The notes beneath the pieces are model-generated. The model did no database searches and had not been told where the DNA came from. It saw only the letters and a list, made by a program, of their open reading frames with translations. A stretch of DNA of 64,000 nucleotides from Spirochaetales bacterium (GTDB taxonomy: Bacteria; Spirochaetota; Spirochaetia; DAHUYW01), in assembly GCA_027306915.1 (NCBI GenBank), contig DAHUYW010000021.1:1-64000 (forward strand), read 5' to 3'. A program made the position numbers and the translations under genes. This document shows positions 17,739 to 24,794 of the stretch, piece after piece. Numbering within the stretch: the stretch's first letter is position 1; each line of letters begins with the position of its first letter.

Positions 17739-18731
17739 CTACACCTGCAGCCGCGCCCCCACCGTCGCCCCCAGCAGTCCGTCGGAGAGGTCGTAAAGCA
17801 GCGTTGCATCGACTCTGACGATGAAGAGGTTGACGGAGAGCCCGCCGTACAGGCGGGGGACGAAGTTGGCGGACGATCCGCTGATCGTGAAGGCGTTGTT
17901 GGTGAGGTTGGTGAAGTACTGGCTGATTTGGGCAGCGCCGGGCCCGGTCCAATTCGCCGATGAGGAGAGACCGCCCCCGGCGCTTGACCAGCCGTAGGAA
18001 AGGCCCATTCCCAGGTAGGGGGTAAGCAGATAGAAGATCGTCTTGCTCACCTCTACCGTCGCATCCAGGGAGTTGCTGCTCCAGGCGAAGTTGAGATCGG
18101 GATCGCTGAAGCTTAGCGAGTCGCCGTTCGGGAGGCTCGCCACGGTGATCGAGCCCGAGCCGGTAGGGACGACCAACCCCCCTTGGTAGTGGTTGAAGCC
18201 GAGACCGACCGAGATCTGGGGTACGAAAAACTGCTCCTTCACGAGAAGGTAGCGCGCGTCGACACCGATGAGGAAATAGTTGGCGGTCATGCCGTTGGGG
18301 AGGAAGGCGCTCAATTTGGCCTCGTTCGGAATGAAGCCCACCTTGAATCCAACATCGAAGGGACGGAGAAAACCTCCGATCCTTGCCTCGGCGAGCACCG
18401 CCGGAAACGGGAGGCCCAGATGCCTGTAGCCGTCGAGGGTCGAGGCGAGGCTCGTTGCTCCGAACTCATGTGCGAGCGAGGCGATTGCGGTGGTCGGGAC
18501 CATCGCGAAGCCGGCGGAGAGCCCAATGCCGAAGTTGGGAAACTTTCCGATGTAGGCCGACGACCAGTTGAGCCCCATGGTCGAGGCGAAGGGCAGGCTC
18601 CCCGCCACCTCGTCGGTAAATCCCTGGAAATCGTTCTTGACGTCGCTATACAGGGAGGAAACCGAGCCGGCGAAAACCACCCCGCCCGCGGCTACACAGA
18701 TGACAAATGCCATGACCCCCCGTCGCTTCAT
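17739..18731 (-). CDS. Predicted outer-membrane beta-barrel protein, paralogue 1
   Basis: The 330-residue protein has an N-terminal signal sequence (MKRRGVMAFVICVAAGGVVFAGS). A mature part of alternating hydrophobic strands and many Gly/Ser residues follows, typical of a beta barrel. It shares order and motifs with its upstream neighbour: GLNWSSAYIGKFPNFGIG, DVGFKVGFIP, VEVSK then a TPYLGMG segment, and a final GARLQV. The last residue is Val, not the Phe usual for barrel assembly signals and present in the other two copies. Function unknown; possibly a porin-like or surface protein. Confidence 0.7.
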   Translation of the reverse strand: MKRRGVMAFVICVAAGGVVFAGSVSSLYSDVKNDFQGFTDEVAGSLPFASTMGLNWSSAYIGKFPNFGIGLSAGFAMVPTTAIASLAHEFGATSLASTLDGYRHLGLPFPAVLAEARIGGFLRPFDVGFKVGFIPNEAKLSAFLPNGMTANYFLIGVDARYLLVKEQFFVPQISVGLGFNHYQGGLVVPTGSGSITVASLPNGDSLSFSDPDLNFAWSSNSLDATVEVSKTIFYLLTPYLGMGLSYGWSSAGGGLSSSANWTGPGAAQISQYFTNLTNNAFTISGSSANFVPRLYGGLSVNLFIVRVDATLLYDLSDGLLGATVGARLQV

Positions 18732-18818
18732 CGTTTTTTACCTCTTTTCCCGGAGCGCCGCAGCGCCCAAAGAATGGCGACAGGGTACCATGCGCCTGCC
18801 CTCTGCGTCTGCCTTGCG

Positions 18819-18848
18819 CAAAAAGAAACGCCCTCCGAAGGGAGGGCG
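18819..18848 (-). terminator. Rho-independent terminator after outer-membrane paralogue 2
   Basis: A perfect 8-bp stem (CGCCCTCC / GGAGGGCG) with a 4-base loop at 18829-18848 is followed, in the minus direction, by TTTCTTTTT. It ends the 18872-19906 gene and separates it from paralogue 1. It is the only textbook intrinsic terminator I found in the window. Confidence 0.85.
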
Positions 18849-18871
18849 TCCATGCAGCTCGAAAGAGTGGG

Positions 18872-19906
18872 TTAGAACTGGAGCCTTGCTCCGAGGTTCG
18901 CGCCGATCTTGCCGGTGGAGATGTTGTAGATCCCCGCGGCGTCGATCTTGAGAACCCAGATGTTGAGCGAGGTGCCCGCGAAGACGCGGAAGGAGAAGCC
19001 GTTCGCGTTTTTAAGGACGGTGAAGCCCTGGCTCGGGTTGAAGGAGACGGTCTGCCCCTGCGTGGCGTAGTACTGCTCGATCGCCGACGCCTGCGCCTGG
19101 GTCATGGCCGTTCCGTTCAATAAGAGCTGTGAGGTTACCCCGCCTCCCGCCGTCGAGATGCCGTAGGTGGCGCCGAAGCCGGCATAGGGGGTGATGACGA
19201 AGATATGCTTGCTCACCTCGATCGTTGCGTCGATGGCGTTGGTGTTCCACTGGAACACGGCGTTGGGCGCCGAGGCCGCAAGCGTCTCGGTGCTGCTTGT
19301 GGTTGGATCATAGATGGACCCGATCGTGTAGGACGATCCGAGGGACGAGGAGAAATAGCCGTCGTAGTGATCGTAGCCGAGGCCGATTGCGACCGCCGGC
19401 TTCAGGATGCCCTCTTTTATGAGCGGGTAGCGGATATCGATCCCGTAGAGGTGGAAGTTGAGGTTCATCCCGGCGGGGAGGAAGTTGCCCAGGTTAGCCT
19501 GACTCGGGATAAAGCCGACCTTGATGCCCACGTCGAAGGGGAGGAAGATGCCTCCGATGCGCGCTTCCACCACATACGCGGGAATGGGAACCCCGACCAG
19601 ACCGCTGTAGGCCCCGAGGGCCGAGGTGAGGTTCGTCATGCCGAAGTCGCTTGCGAGGGCATCGAAGCCCGTCGTGGGCGCCCCGACGAAGCCCATGGTG
19701 AATCCGATTCCAAAGTGAGGGAACTGTCCGATATAAGCCGAGGACCAGTTGAGGCCGGTCGTCGAGGCCGCCGGGAGAGTGGTCGCGATGTCGTCGGCGA
19801 ATGTGCCGAAGTCTGACTGGATCTGAGCGAAGCTCGCTGCGAAGAGGCTGCCGGTGCCGAGGGTGAGCGCGAGAGCGAGAGCGATTCCAATTCGTTTCGC
19901 TTTCAT
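18872..19906 (-). CDS. Predicted outer-membrane beta-barrel protein, paralogue 2
   Basis: The 344-residue protein has a signal peptide (MKAKRIGIALALALTLGTGSLFAAS) and a barrel-like mature region ending in GARLQF. The terminal Phe is the usual outer-membrane targeting residue. Shared blocks with paralogue 1 include GLNWSSAYIGQFPHFGIGF, FDVGIKVGFIPSQA, GIDIRYPL, GLGYDHYDG and VSKHIFVITPYAGFG. AGGAG precedes the ATG. It has its own intrinsic terminator, so it is transcribed independently of the neighbour despite the tandem layout. Abundant surface protein is a plausible role. No named family is recognised. Confidence 0.75.
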   Translation of the reverse strand: MKAKRIGIALALALTLGTGSLFAASFAQIQSDFGTFADDIATTLPAASTTGLNWSSAYIGQFPHFGIGFTMGFVGAPTTGFDALASDFGMTNLTSALGAYSGLVGVPIPAYVVEARIGGIFLPFDVGIKVGFIPSQANLGNFLPAGMNLNFHLYGIDIRYPLIKEGILKPAVAIGLGYDHYDGYFSSSLGSSYTIGSIYDPTTSSTETLAASAPNAVFQWNTNAIDATIEVSKHIFVITPYAGFGATYGISTAGGGVTSQLLLNGTAMTQAQASAIEQYYATQGQTVSFNPSQGFTVLKNANGFSFRVFAGTSLNIWVLKIDAAGIYNISTGKIGANLGARLQF

Positions 19907-19992
19907 CGTTTGCTACTCCTGTTAGACGAAATCGAGAGGATGCACGGAACTATACTGTATCCCACTCATAGGGAAATTTCAGTCTTATTTTG

Positions 19993-20475
19993 TCAACCAT
20001 TCGGCTTCTCGTCGAGCCCGAGCTTCGCGCGCAGCCACTCCTGAATGGTCTCACCAGGCGCGAGGCTCATCGTCTCGAAGGGTGTTGCAGCTCGTATCGC
20101 CTCTACGAGGGCATCAAAGTCGGTGTACTCCCGCGGGATCGAGATGAGGCGGTCCTGGGCTTCGGCGTACACGAAGAGAAAAGGCTTCCCCCTCGCCTGC
20201 GTGCAATAGCCGGCGTGCGAGATCGACCCCCAGCCGAAGCTTTCCCGCTCGCGAGTGGGAAGGATGAAGGAGATCCCCTCTTCGCTTGTCGTGACACGGC
20301 TTCGAAGGGAGCCCCCGGCAAAGCGGGCGAAGTTGTAGGCAAGAAAGAGGGCGAGCGCGAGGAAGATGAATCCGAAGAGGGGGGTGAGGGTGACAAACCC
20401 GGCGACGCTCACCCCGAGCATCGCGAGGACGACCAGCGCCAGGGCAATGAGCCGGGGGTTCGAGGCGAGGCTCAT
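19993..20475 (-). CDS. Small membrane protein with two N-terminal helices and a PH-like C-terminal region
   Basis: A 160-residue protein. Two hydrophobic helices (about 10-50, ALALVVLAMLGVSVAGFVTL and FGFIFLALALFLAYNF) precede a soluble part (TTSEEGISFILPTRERESFGWGSISHAGY) whose alternating pattern suggests a membrane-anchored PH-like fold. The ATG at 20475 is two bases after the upstream stop with GGAG in range. An ATG at 20487 overlapping the upstream gene would add four residues. It is cotranscribed with the zinc-ribbon membrane protein. Function unknown. Confidence 0.65.
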   Translation of the reverse strand: MSLASNPRLIALALVVLAMLGVSVAGFVTLTPLFGFIFLALALFLAYNFARFAGGSLRSRVTTSEEGISFILPTRERESFGWGSISHAGYCTQARGKPFLFVYAEAQDRLISIPREYTDFDALVEAIRAATPFETMSLAPGETIQEWLRAKLGLDEKPNG

Positions 20476-20476
20476 C

Positions 20477-20860
20477 CTATGCTCCATCGTCGGCGCTCGC
20501 CTGCTTCTCGGCACACTGGCTGCAGAGGTTGGAATCGGAATAGAGGATGCGATTGAAATCGAGAACCTGCCGGCAGCTCTTGCAGTGGTAGGCAAAGGGG
20601 AAGAGAACCCGCCGGTATACCGCAAAGAGGGTTACCGCCACCGCCACATAGGGGATGAGGAGCAGGTCCGAGAAGTTGAAGTGGATGACGCCGTAGGCAT
20701 AGATGTAGAACGCGAAGACGACAACGGCGAGGTAGAGGGTCGCGGCTCGCTTCTTCAACACCTCCCTCCGGTACTTGCGCTGCAGGAGGTTCACGACCAG
20801 CACGGCGATGAATACCCAGTAGAAATACTCAACAACGAATGCGGAGACGGGATGCGGCAC
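20477..20860 (-). CDS. Membrane protein with C-terminal zinc-ribbon-like motif
   Basis: The 127-residue protein has about three transmembrane segments (about 5-25, 42-60 and 67-85). After them a short tail carries CKSC and CSQC, about 20 residues apart, likely binding one zinc on the cytoplasmic side. The start is GTG at 20860 with GGAGG upstream. The promoter TTGACG-17-TAGAGT lies at 20887-20915. It pairs with the membrane protein encoded immediately after it. Function unknown. Confidence 0.65.
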   Translation of the reverse strand: MPHPVSAFVVEYFYWVFIAVLVVNLLQRKYRREVLKKRAATLYLAVVVFAFYIYAYGVIHFNFSDLLLIPYVAVAVTLFAVYRRVLFPFAYHCKSCRQVLDFNRILYSDSNLCSQCAEKQASADDGA

Positions 20861-20886
20861 GGAGCCTCCTTTGGGAACGATGCCCC

Positions 20887-20915
20887 ACTCTACCCCACGG
20901 CGAACCTCCCGTCAA
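20887..20915 (-). promoter_or_regulatory. Promoter of the zinc-ribbon membrane protein gene
   Basis: On the minus strand TTGACG (20910-20915), 17 bases, TAGAGT (20887-20892). The predicted RNA start is about 20 bases before the GTG start codon. Confidence 0.55.
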
Positions 20916-20966
20916 GGAAAGCGGCTGCGCAGGAAGCGGCGGACCGGGCGGGGGCGGCACCCTCGG

Positions 20967-21012
20967 TTGCAGTTTCGCGGAAAAGGCTCGATAATGTTGC
21001 TGCATGATGCAG
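20967..21012 (+). promoter_or_regulatory. Promoter with a palindrome at the start site, upstream of 21034
   Basis: TTGCAG (20967-20972), 17 bases, GATAAT (20990-20995). The perfect palindrome CTGCAT-G-ATGCAG (21000-21012) covers the expected transcription start, an operator-like position. Confidence 0.45.
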
Positions 21013-21033
21013 TGAAGAGGAGCAAAAAAGGGG

Positions 21034-21480
21034 ATGGCTGAAACAGAAGTCGAGCGATTTTGGCGGGAGACCGAGGAGCGCCTCGGCGAGCGGGTGCTGC
21101 TCTATTCGCTCGGGCAGTACCTGGGCGGCTACGGCGACGTCCGCTCGGGCGCATGGGGACTCTTCTACATTTCCGAAAGCGCCCTCCATTTCCAGACCTT
21201 CCCGAGCCAGAACTGGTTCTCGACGATCTTTCGATCCATGACGCGCGGTCGCGGGCGTGACCAAGAGCCGACCGAGATGGAGTTCAGCCTCCCGCAAGCC
21301 TCGATCCGCGAGGTGCAGCTCCACGGCGAGCGCTCGCTGTGGAAGCGAATCTTCGCGCCCCAGCCCCCGACGGTGAGCGTTTTCTACATCAACGAGGACG
21401 GCAACGAGTCGGAGCTGCGCTTCTTGATGGACATGAAGGTAAAGGAGTTCGTCAACCTGTTGAGCGCACGCGCGCCGTGA
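21034..21480 (+). CDS. Conserved-looking protein of unknown function, possibly PH/GRAM-like
   Basis: The 148-residue soluble protein begins MAETEVERFWRETEERL and has a central aromatic-rich stretch (WGLFYISESALHFQTFPSQNWF). A C-terminal strand-helix pattern ends in FLMDMKVKEFVNLLS. The layout of strands followed by a terminal helix resembles a PH/GRAM domain, but no signature residues prove it. The ATG follows a purine-rich AAAAGGGG site and the promoter at 20967. It stands alone, divergent from the membrane protein pair and convergent with aroC. Confidence 0.6.
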   Translation: MAETEVERFWRETEERLGERVLLYSLGQYLGGYGDVRSGAWGLFYISESALHFQTFPSQNWFSTIFRSMTRGRGRDQEPTEMEFSLPQASIREVQLHGERSLWKRIFAPQPPTVSVFYINEDGNESELRFLMDMKVKEFVNLLSARAP

Positions 21481-21536
21481 GTCGGGCGCCTTCTCGTGCC
21501 GGCCGCAATCCCGCAGCCGGCCCCTCGACCGCAGAT

Positions 21537-22592
21537 CTACCCGTGAAGAGCGGCCTGCCGCTTATATTGGTCTTCGAGAATGATGGCGGTCATCGCTTCG
21601 ACAACCGGCACAATGCGCGGGCAGATGCAGGGATCGTGACGGCCCTCGGTCACGATCTCCGCATCGTTTCCGTCGATGTCGATGGTCTTTTGCGGCACGG
21701 CGACCGATGAGGTCGGCTTCACGACGATGCGGAAGACGATGTCCTGTCCGGTGGAGATGCCGCCGAGGATTCCGCCCGCGTGATTTGAGAGAAAGCCGCT
21801 TGAATCCCTCCAGTCGTTGTGCTCGCTTCCGTGCATGTCAGCAGCCGGGAACCCCGTGCCGAACTCAATCCCCTTGACCGCGCCAAGGGAGAGCATCCCG
21901 CGGGCGATCTCGGCGTCGAGCTTCTCGAAAACCGGATCGCCGATTCCCGGCTTGACACCCTTCACGACGCACTCGATGATCCCGCCCGCGCTGTCGCCCT
22001 TCTCGGCAAGCTCGCGCACCCGCCGGGCCATCTCGGCCGCGGCGATGGGATCGGGGGCGCGCATGGGATTGCGCTCGATCTCCGCGAAATCGACGGTCTT
22101 GCAGTGCACTCCGGCAGCGCGCAGGGTGTAGGCGGTGATAAGCACCCCGCGGCGGAAAAGGAGCTTCTTCGCAATGGCACCCGCGGCGACGCGGGCCGAG
22201 GTTTCCCGCCCGGAGGCGCGGCCGCTTCCCCGGAAGTCGCGCAGACCGTACTTCATCAGGTAGGTGTAGTCGGCATGGCCCGGACGAAAGAGGCGCTTGA
22301 TCGCCTGGTAGGCCTCGGGCCTCTGGTCCGTATTGTAGAGGATGCAGAGGATCGGGGTGCCGGTGGTCTTGCCCTCGAAGAGCCCCGAGAGGATGTGAAT
22401 CTCGTCGGTCTCCTTGCGCGGCGTGGTGACGTCGGACTGGCCGGGCTTGCGCCGATCGAGCTCCTTCTGGATGTCGGCCTCGGCGAGCTCGACGCCCGGC
22501 GTCACTCCGTCGACGACGACCCCGACCGCACCGCCGTGCGATTCGCCGAAGGTGGTGATACGGAAGAGGCTGCCGAAGGTGCTACCGGGCAT
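21537..22592 (-). CDS. aroC: Chorismate synthase
   Basis: The 351-residue enzyme converts 5-enolpyruvylshikimate 3-phosphate to chorismate using reduced FMN. Family signatures are present: GESHGGAVGVVVDGVTPG near the N-terminus, RRKPGQS, FRPGHADYTYLMKYG, RGSGRASGRETSARVAAGAIAKKLL, and GGISTGQDIVFRI. Length fits the family. The start overlaps the shikimate kinase gene by 11 bases, giving coupled expression of two shikimate-pathway steps. Confidence 0.96.
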   Translation of the reverse strand: MPGSTFGSLFRITTFGESHGGAVGVVVDGVTPGVELAEADIQKELDRRKPGQSDVTTPRKETDEIHILSGLFEGKTTGTPILCILYNTDQRPEAYQAIKRLFRPGHADYTYLMKYGLRDFRGSGRASGRETSARVAAGAIAKKLLFRRGVLITAYTLRAAGVHCKTVDFAEIERNPMRAPDPIAAAEMARRVRELAEKGDSAGGIIECVVKGVKPGIGDPVFEKLDAEIARGMLSLGAVKGIEFGTGFPAADMHGSEHNDWRDSSGFLSNHAGGILGGISTGQDIVFRIVVKPTSSVAVPQKTIDIDGNDAEIVTEGRHDPCICPRIVPVVEAMTAIILEDQYKRQAALHG

Positions 22593-23250
22593 AGCCTGCC
22601 TCGGCGAGCGCTTGGACGAGCTCGGTGAACGCTTTCTCTATTTCCATTCCCATGAGATGTACCACCACGTGCGCGCGCCCGCGGAAGAGGGGAGCCCGCC
22701 GGGCGAAGATTGCGAGAAAGCTGCCGTGCGGATCCGCTGGATCGAGGTAGGAGGGGACCCCGCGGGCGGCTACCCGCTGCCAGAGCACCTCCGCGGATTC
22801 CTCGAGGTAGACCAGGAGCGCCACCTCTGCAAGGACATCCATCGCCCGCGCGCTCTCCGCGGTTCCGCCGCCCAGGGCGGCGACGAGGCCGACACCCTCG
22901 GTCGCGCTCGTCGCGATCATGCGCGCGAGCCGCTCGGCGGCTCGCTCCTCGATTGACCGAAAGAGCTTCTCGCCGTGCATCTTGACGATCTCGCGGCAGG
23001 AGAGGCTGCGGCCCGGATCGAACTCCAGCTCGGTCAGCTCGTCCAAATCGACGAAGGGAAGCCCGCGCGTCTCCGCGAGCGCGTGCCCGAGGGTGCTCTT
23101 GCCGCAGTGCTTCATCCCCATCAACACAATCCCCTTGCGAAGCCCGACGACCTCCGGAGTGGAGGCAAGCCTCCCCTCCGTGAGGATGTGGGGAACGGGC
23201 TCCCTCTGGTCTCTGGATGCCGAACCGTGTGCGCGGCCGTTACTGCTCAT
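22582..23250 (-). CDS. aroK: Shikimate kinase
   Basis: A 222-residue protein with the P-loop GMKHCGKST (45-53), the shikimate-binding acidic residues in FVDLDELTE, and AALGGGTAES in place of the usual GGG motif. It phosphorylates shikimate two steps before AroC, whose gene it overlaps. The first 40 residues are an extension relative to typical enzymes. The ATG at 23250 is chosen because TTGACA-17-TACCTT ends 13 bases upstream (23264-23292); longer in-frame readings upstream would start before the promoter. A start nearer the P-loop is possible. Confidence 0.85.
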   Translation of the reverse strand: MSSNGRAHGSASRDQREPVPHILTEGRLASTPEVVGLRKGIVLMGMKHCGKSTLGHALAETRGLPFVDLDELTELEFDPGRSLSCREIVKMHGEKLFRSIEERAAERLARMIATSATEGVGLVAALGGGTAESARAMDVLAEVALLVYLEESAEVLWQRVAARGVPSYLDPADPHGSFLAIFARRAPLFRGRAHVVVHLMGMEIEKAFTELVQALAEAGYAR

Positions 23251-23263
23251 GTGCGTCGCAACC

Positions 23264-23292
23264 AAGGTAGCCGGCCGCCCAGGACGTGTCAA
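23264..23292 (-). promoter_or_regulatory. Promoter of aroK-aroC
   Basis: On the minus strand TTGACA (23287-23292), 17 bases, TACCTT (23264-23269). The expected RNA start leaves only about 7 bases before the ATG and no Shine-Dalgarno. Confidence 0.55.
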
Positions 23293-23321
23293 CTCGGCCG
23301 GCTGCCCGCGCGACTCTCCGG

Positions 23322-24251
23322 TCAGTCCGCGATGTGCAGGACGATGCGTCCCGTACCGTGGCCGGTCTGGCTCAGCTCCTGCGCCTTTCGCGCATCGGCG
23401 AGCGGAAAAACCCTGCCGACCTTCGGTGTGACCTTCTTCGATTCGATGAGCTCGGCAATCTGTGCGATATGGGAGGTTGCCGCCCTGCCGGTGTACTTCG
23501 CTTGAATCCCGAGGCTCTCGGCCCGCTTCGGGTCGACCATCCCCGCGATGGAGAGAAGCAGCCCGCCGCGCTTCACCATCTTCCATGCCGATTCGAGGGT
23601 CTCGCCTCCGACCGTGTCGAGCACGACATCGAAGCCTTCGAGCTTTCCCATCTCCGCCTGAGAGCGGTAGTCGATCGCCGCGTCGGCTCCGAGCGAGCGG
23701 ACGTAAGCAAGATTTCCGGCCGAGGCCGTCCCGGTTACGCTTGCTCCCTTCCAGGTGGCGAGCTGCACGGCGAAGAGGCCGACCCCTCCTGCCGCGCCGA
23801 GGACGAGGATGCGCTGCCCGGCATGGGCTTTGGCATCCTCGATGATCGCCTGCCAGGCCGTGAGCGCCCCAACGGGTACCGCTGCAGCCTGGTCGAAGGT
23901 CAGCTGGACCGGCTTCGGAAGGAGGTCGGCCGCCGCCGCGACCGCATACTCGGCGTACGACCCCGTGATGATGCCGAAAACCGCCTGTCCCGGCCGGAAG
24001 CCCTTGACCTCTGCGCCGACCGCCTCGACGACGCCGGCGCCGTCAAGACCGGAGGTCCAGGGCAGGGGAATTGGAGCGAAGTCCTTCATGTAGCCTGCGC
24101 GGAACTTCCAGTCCGCCGGGTTTACCCCCGCCGATTTCATCCGGACGAGAACCTCGTTCGGCTTGGGCGCAGGGAGCGCCACCTCATCGAGAACGAGCTT
24201 CTCGAGCCCGCCATACTCGTGAAAGCGAATTGCCTTGATCGTTTGAGCCAT
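23322..24251 (-). CDS. Quinone oxidoreductase-type NAD(P)-dependent alcohol dehydrogenase (no zinc ligands)
   Basis: A 309-residue medium-chain reductase: KAIRFHEYGGLEKLVLDEV, SAGVNPADWKFRAGY, SGLDGAGVVEAVG, the nucleotide motif VLGAAGGVGLFAVQLA, and GADAAIDYRSQ. The catalytic zinc Cys/His set is absent, as in quinone oxidoreductase/zeta-crystallin types. Such enzymes reduce quinones or reactive enones. The ATG at 24251 has AGAGGAG upstream. It is divergent from an HxlR regulator across a gap full of inverted CTATAC sites, so it is probably that regulator's target. Confidence 0.85.
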   Translation of the reverse strand: MAQTIKAIRFHEYGGLEKLVLDEVALPAPKPNEVLVRMKSAGVNPADWKFRAGYMKDFAPIPLPWTSGLDGAGVVEAVGAEVKGFRPGQAVFGIITGSYAEYAVAAAADLLPKPVQLTFDQAAAVPVGALTAWQAIIEDAKAHAGQRILVLGAAGGVGLFAVQLATWKGASVTGTASAGNLAYVRSLGADAAIDYRSQAEMGKLEGFDVVLDTVGGETLESAWKMVKRGGLLLSIAGMVDPKRAESLGIQAKYTGRAATSHIAQIAELIESKKVTPKVGRVFPLADARKAQELSQTGHGTGRIVLHIAD

Positions 24252-24292
24252 AGACTTTTCTCCTCTTGTCTGTTCCTGGGGTCCACGTTTGC

Positions 24293-24369
24293 TTGACGAC
24301 TCTCTGGCCCTCAGGTAAACTATACACAGTGCAGTACGGCACTTTTGTATAGCACTATACGAAATATAG
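24293..24369 (+). promoter_or_regulatory. hxlR promoter and cluster of CTATAC/GTATAG operator half-sites
   Basis: TTGACG (24293-24298), 17 bases, TAAACT (24316-24321) drives the HxlR gene. Half-sites CTATAC (24320-24325, overlapping the -10), GTATAG (24347-24352) and CTATAC (24355-24360) follow; the last two make the perfect palindrome GTATAG-CA-CTATAC. CTATA-5-TATAG spans 24355-24369. The arrangement fits autorepression and control of the divergent reductase. Confidence 0.6.
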
Positions 24370-24379
24370 CAGATGATCC

Positions 24380-24775
24380 ATGAGAGCGTCAAGACAGATC
24401 GACAGTGGAGAGGCCAGGAAAGCGGAGGATCTCCCCGCCTGCATTCATTCGACGGTGTTGATCCTGGGCGACAAGTGGACCCCTCTCCTCATCCATGCCA
24501 TGGCCGGCGGACCCATGCGCTTCTGCCAGCTCCAGCACGCTGTTGGCGGGGTGAATCCTCGGACCCTCTCCTCGCGCCTCTCCTTCCTCGAGGCCGAAGG
24601 CATCGTGACGAAGGCTACCTTCTCCGCCATCCCTCCCCACACCGAATACGCTCTCGCACCGAAGGGGAGAGATCTCCTTCCGATCATTCGAGCGATGGGC
24701 GAGTGGAGCTCCAAATACGCCGAGATATCCCGCGGGGCTCCGGTCGCAGCAGCGCCGCCGCGCGCTGGAAGCTGA
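24380..24775 (+). CDS. HxlR family transcriptional regulator
   Basis: The 131-residue winged-helix protein has the HxlR order: Cys in PACIHS (C21), ILGDKWTPLLIHAMAGGPMRFCQL, NPRTLSSRLSFLEAEGIV, and a wing ending PPHTEYALAPKG. HxlR proteins often sense electrophiles or disulfide stress through the N-terminal Cys. Divergent placement next to a quinone-reductase-like gene fits a quinone or aldehyde response. No clear Shine-Dalgarno is seen; the ATG at 24380 matches the family length. Confidence 0.88.
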   Translation: MRASRQIDSGEARKAEDLPACIHSTVLILGDKWTPLLIHAMAGGPMRFCQLQHAVGGVNPRTLSSRLSFLEAEGIVTKATFSAIPPHTEYALAPKGRDLLPIIRAMGEWSSKYAEISRGAPVAAAPPRAGS

Positions 24776-24794
24776 TTTCCCCCGTCGCCACTCC

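Noticed and set aside
17739..19906. The two tandem outer-membrane genes as a recent duplication at DNA level.
   Set aside because: Protein motifs are shared, but I see no long identical DNA blocks, so the duplication is old.
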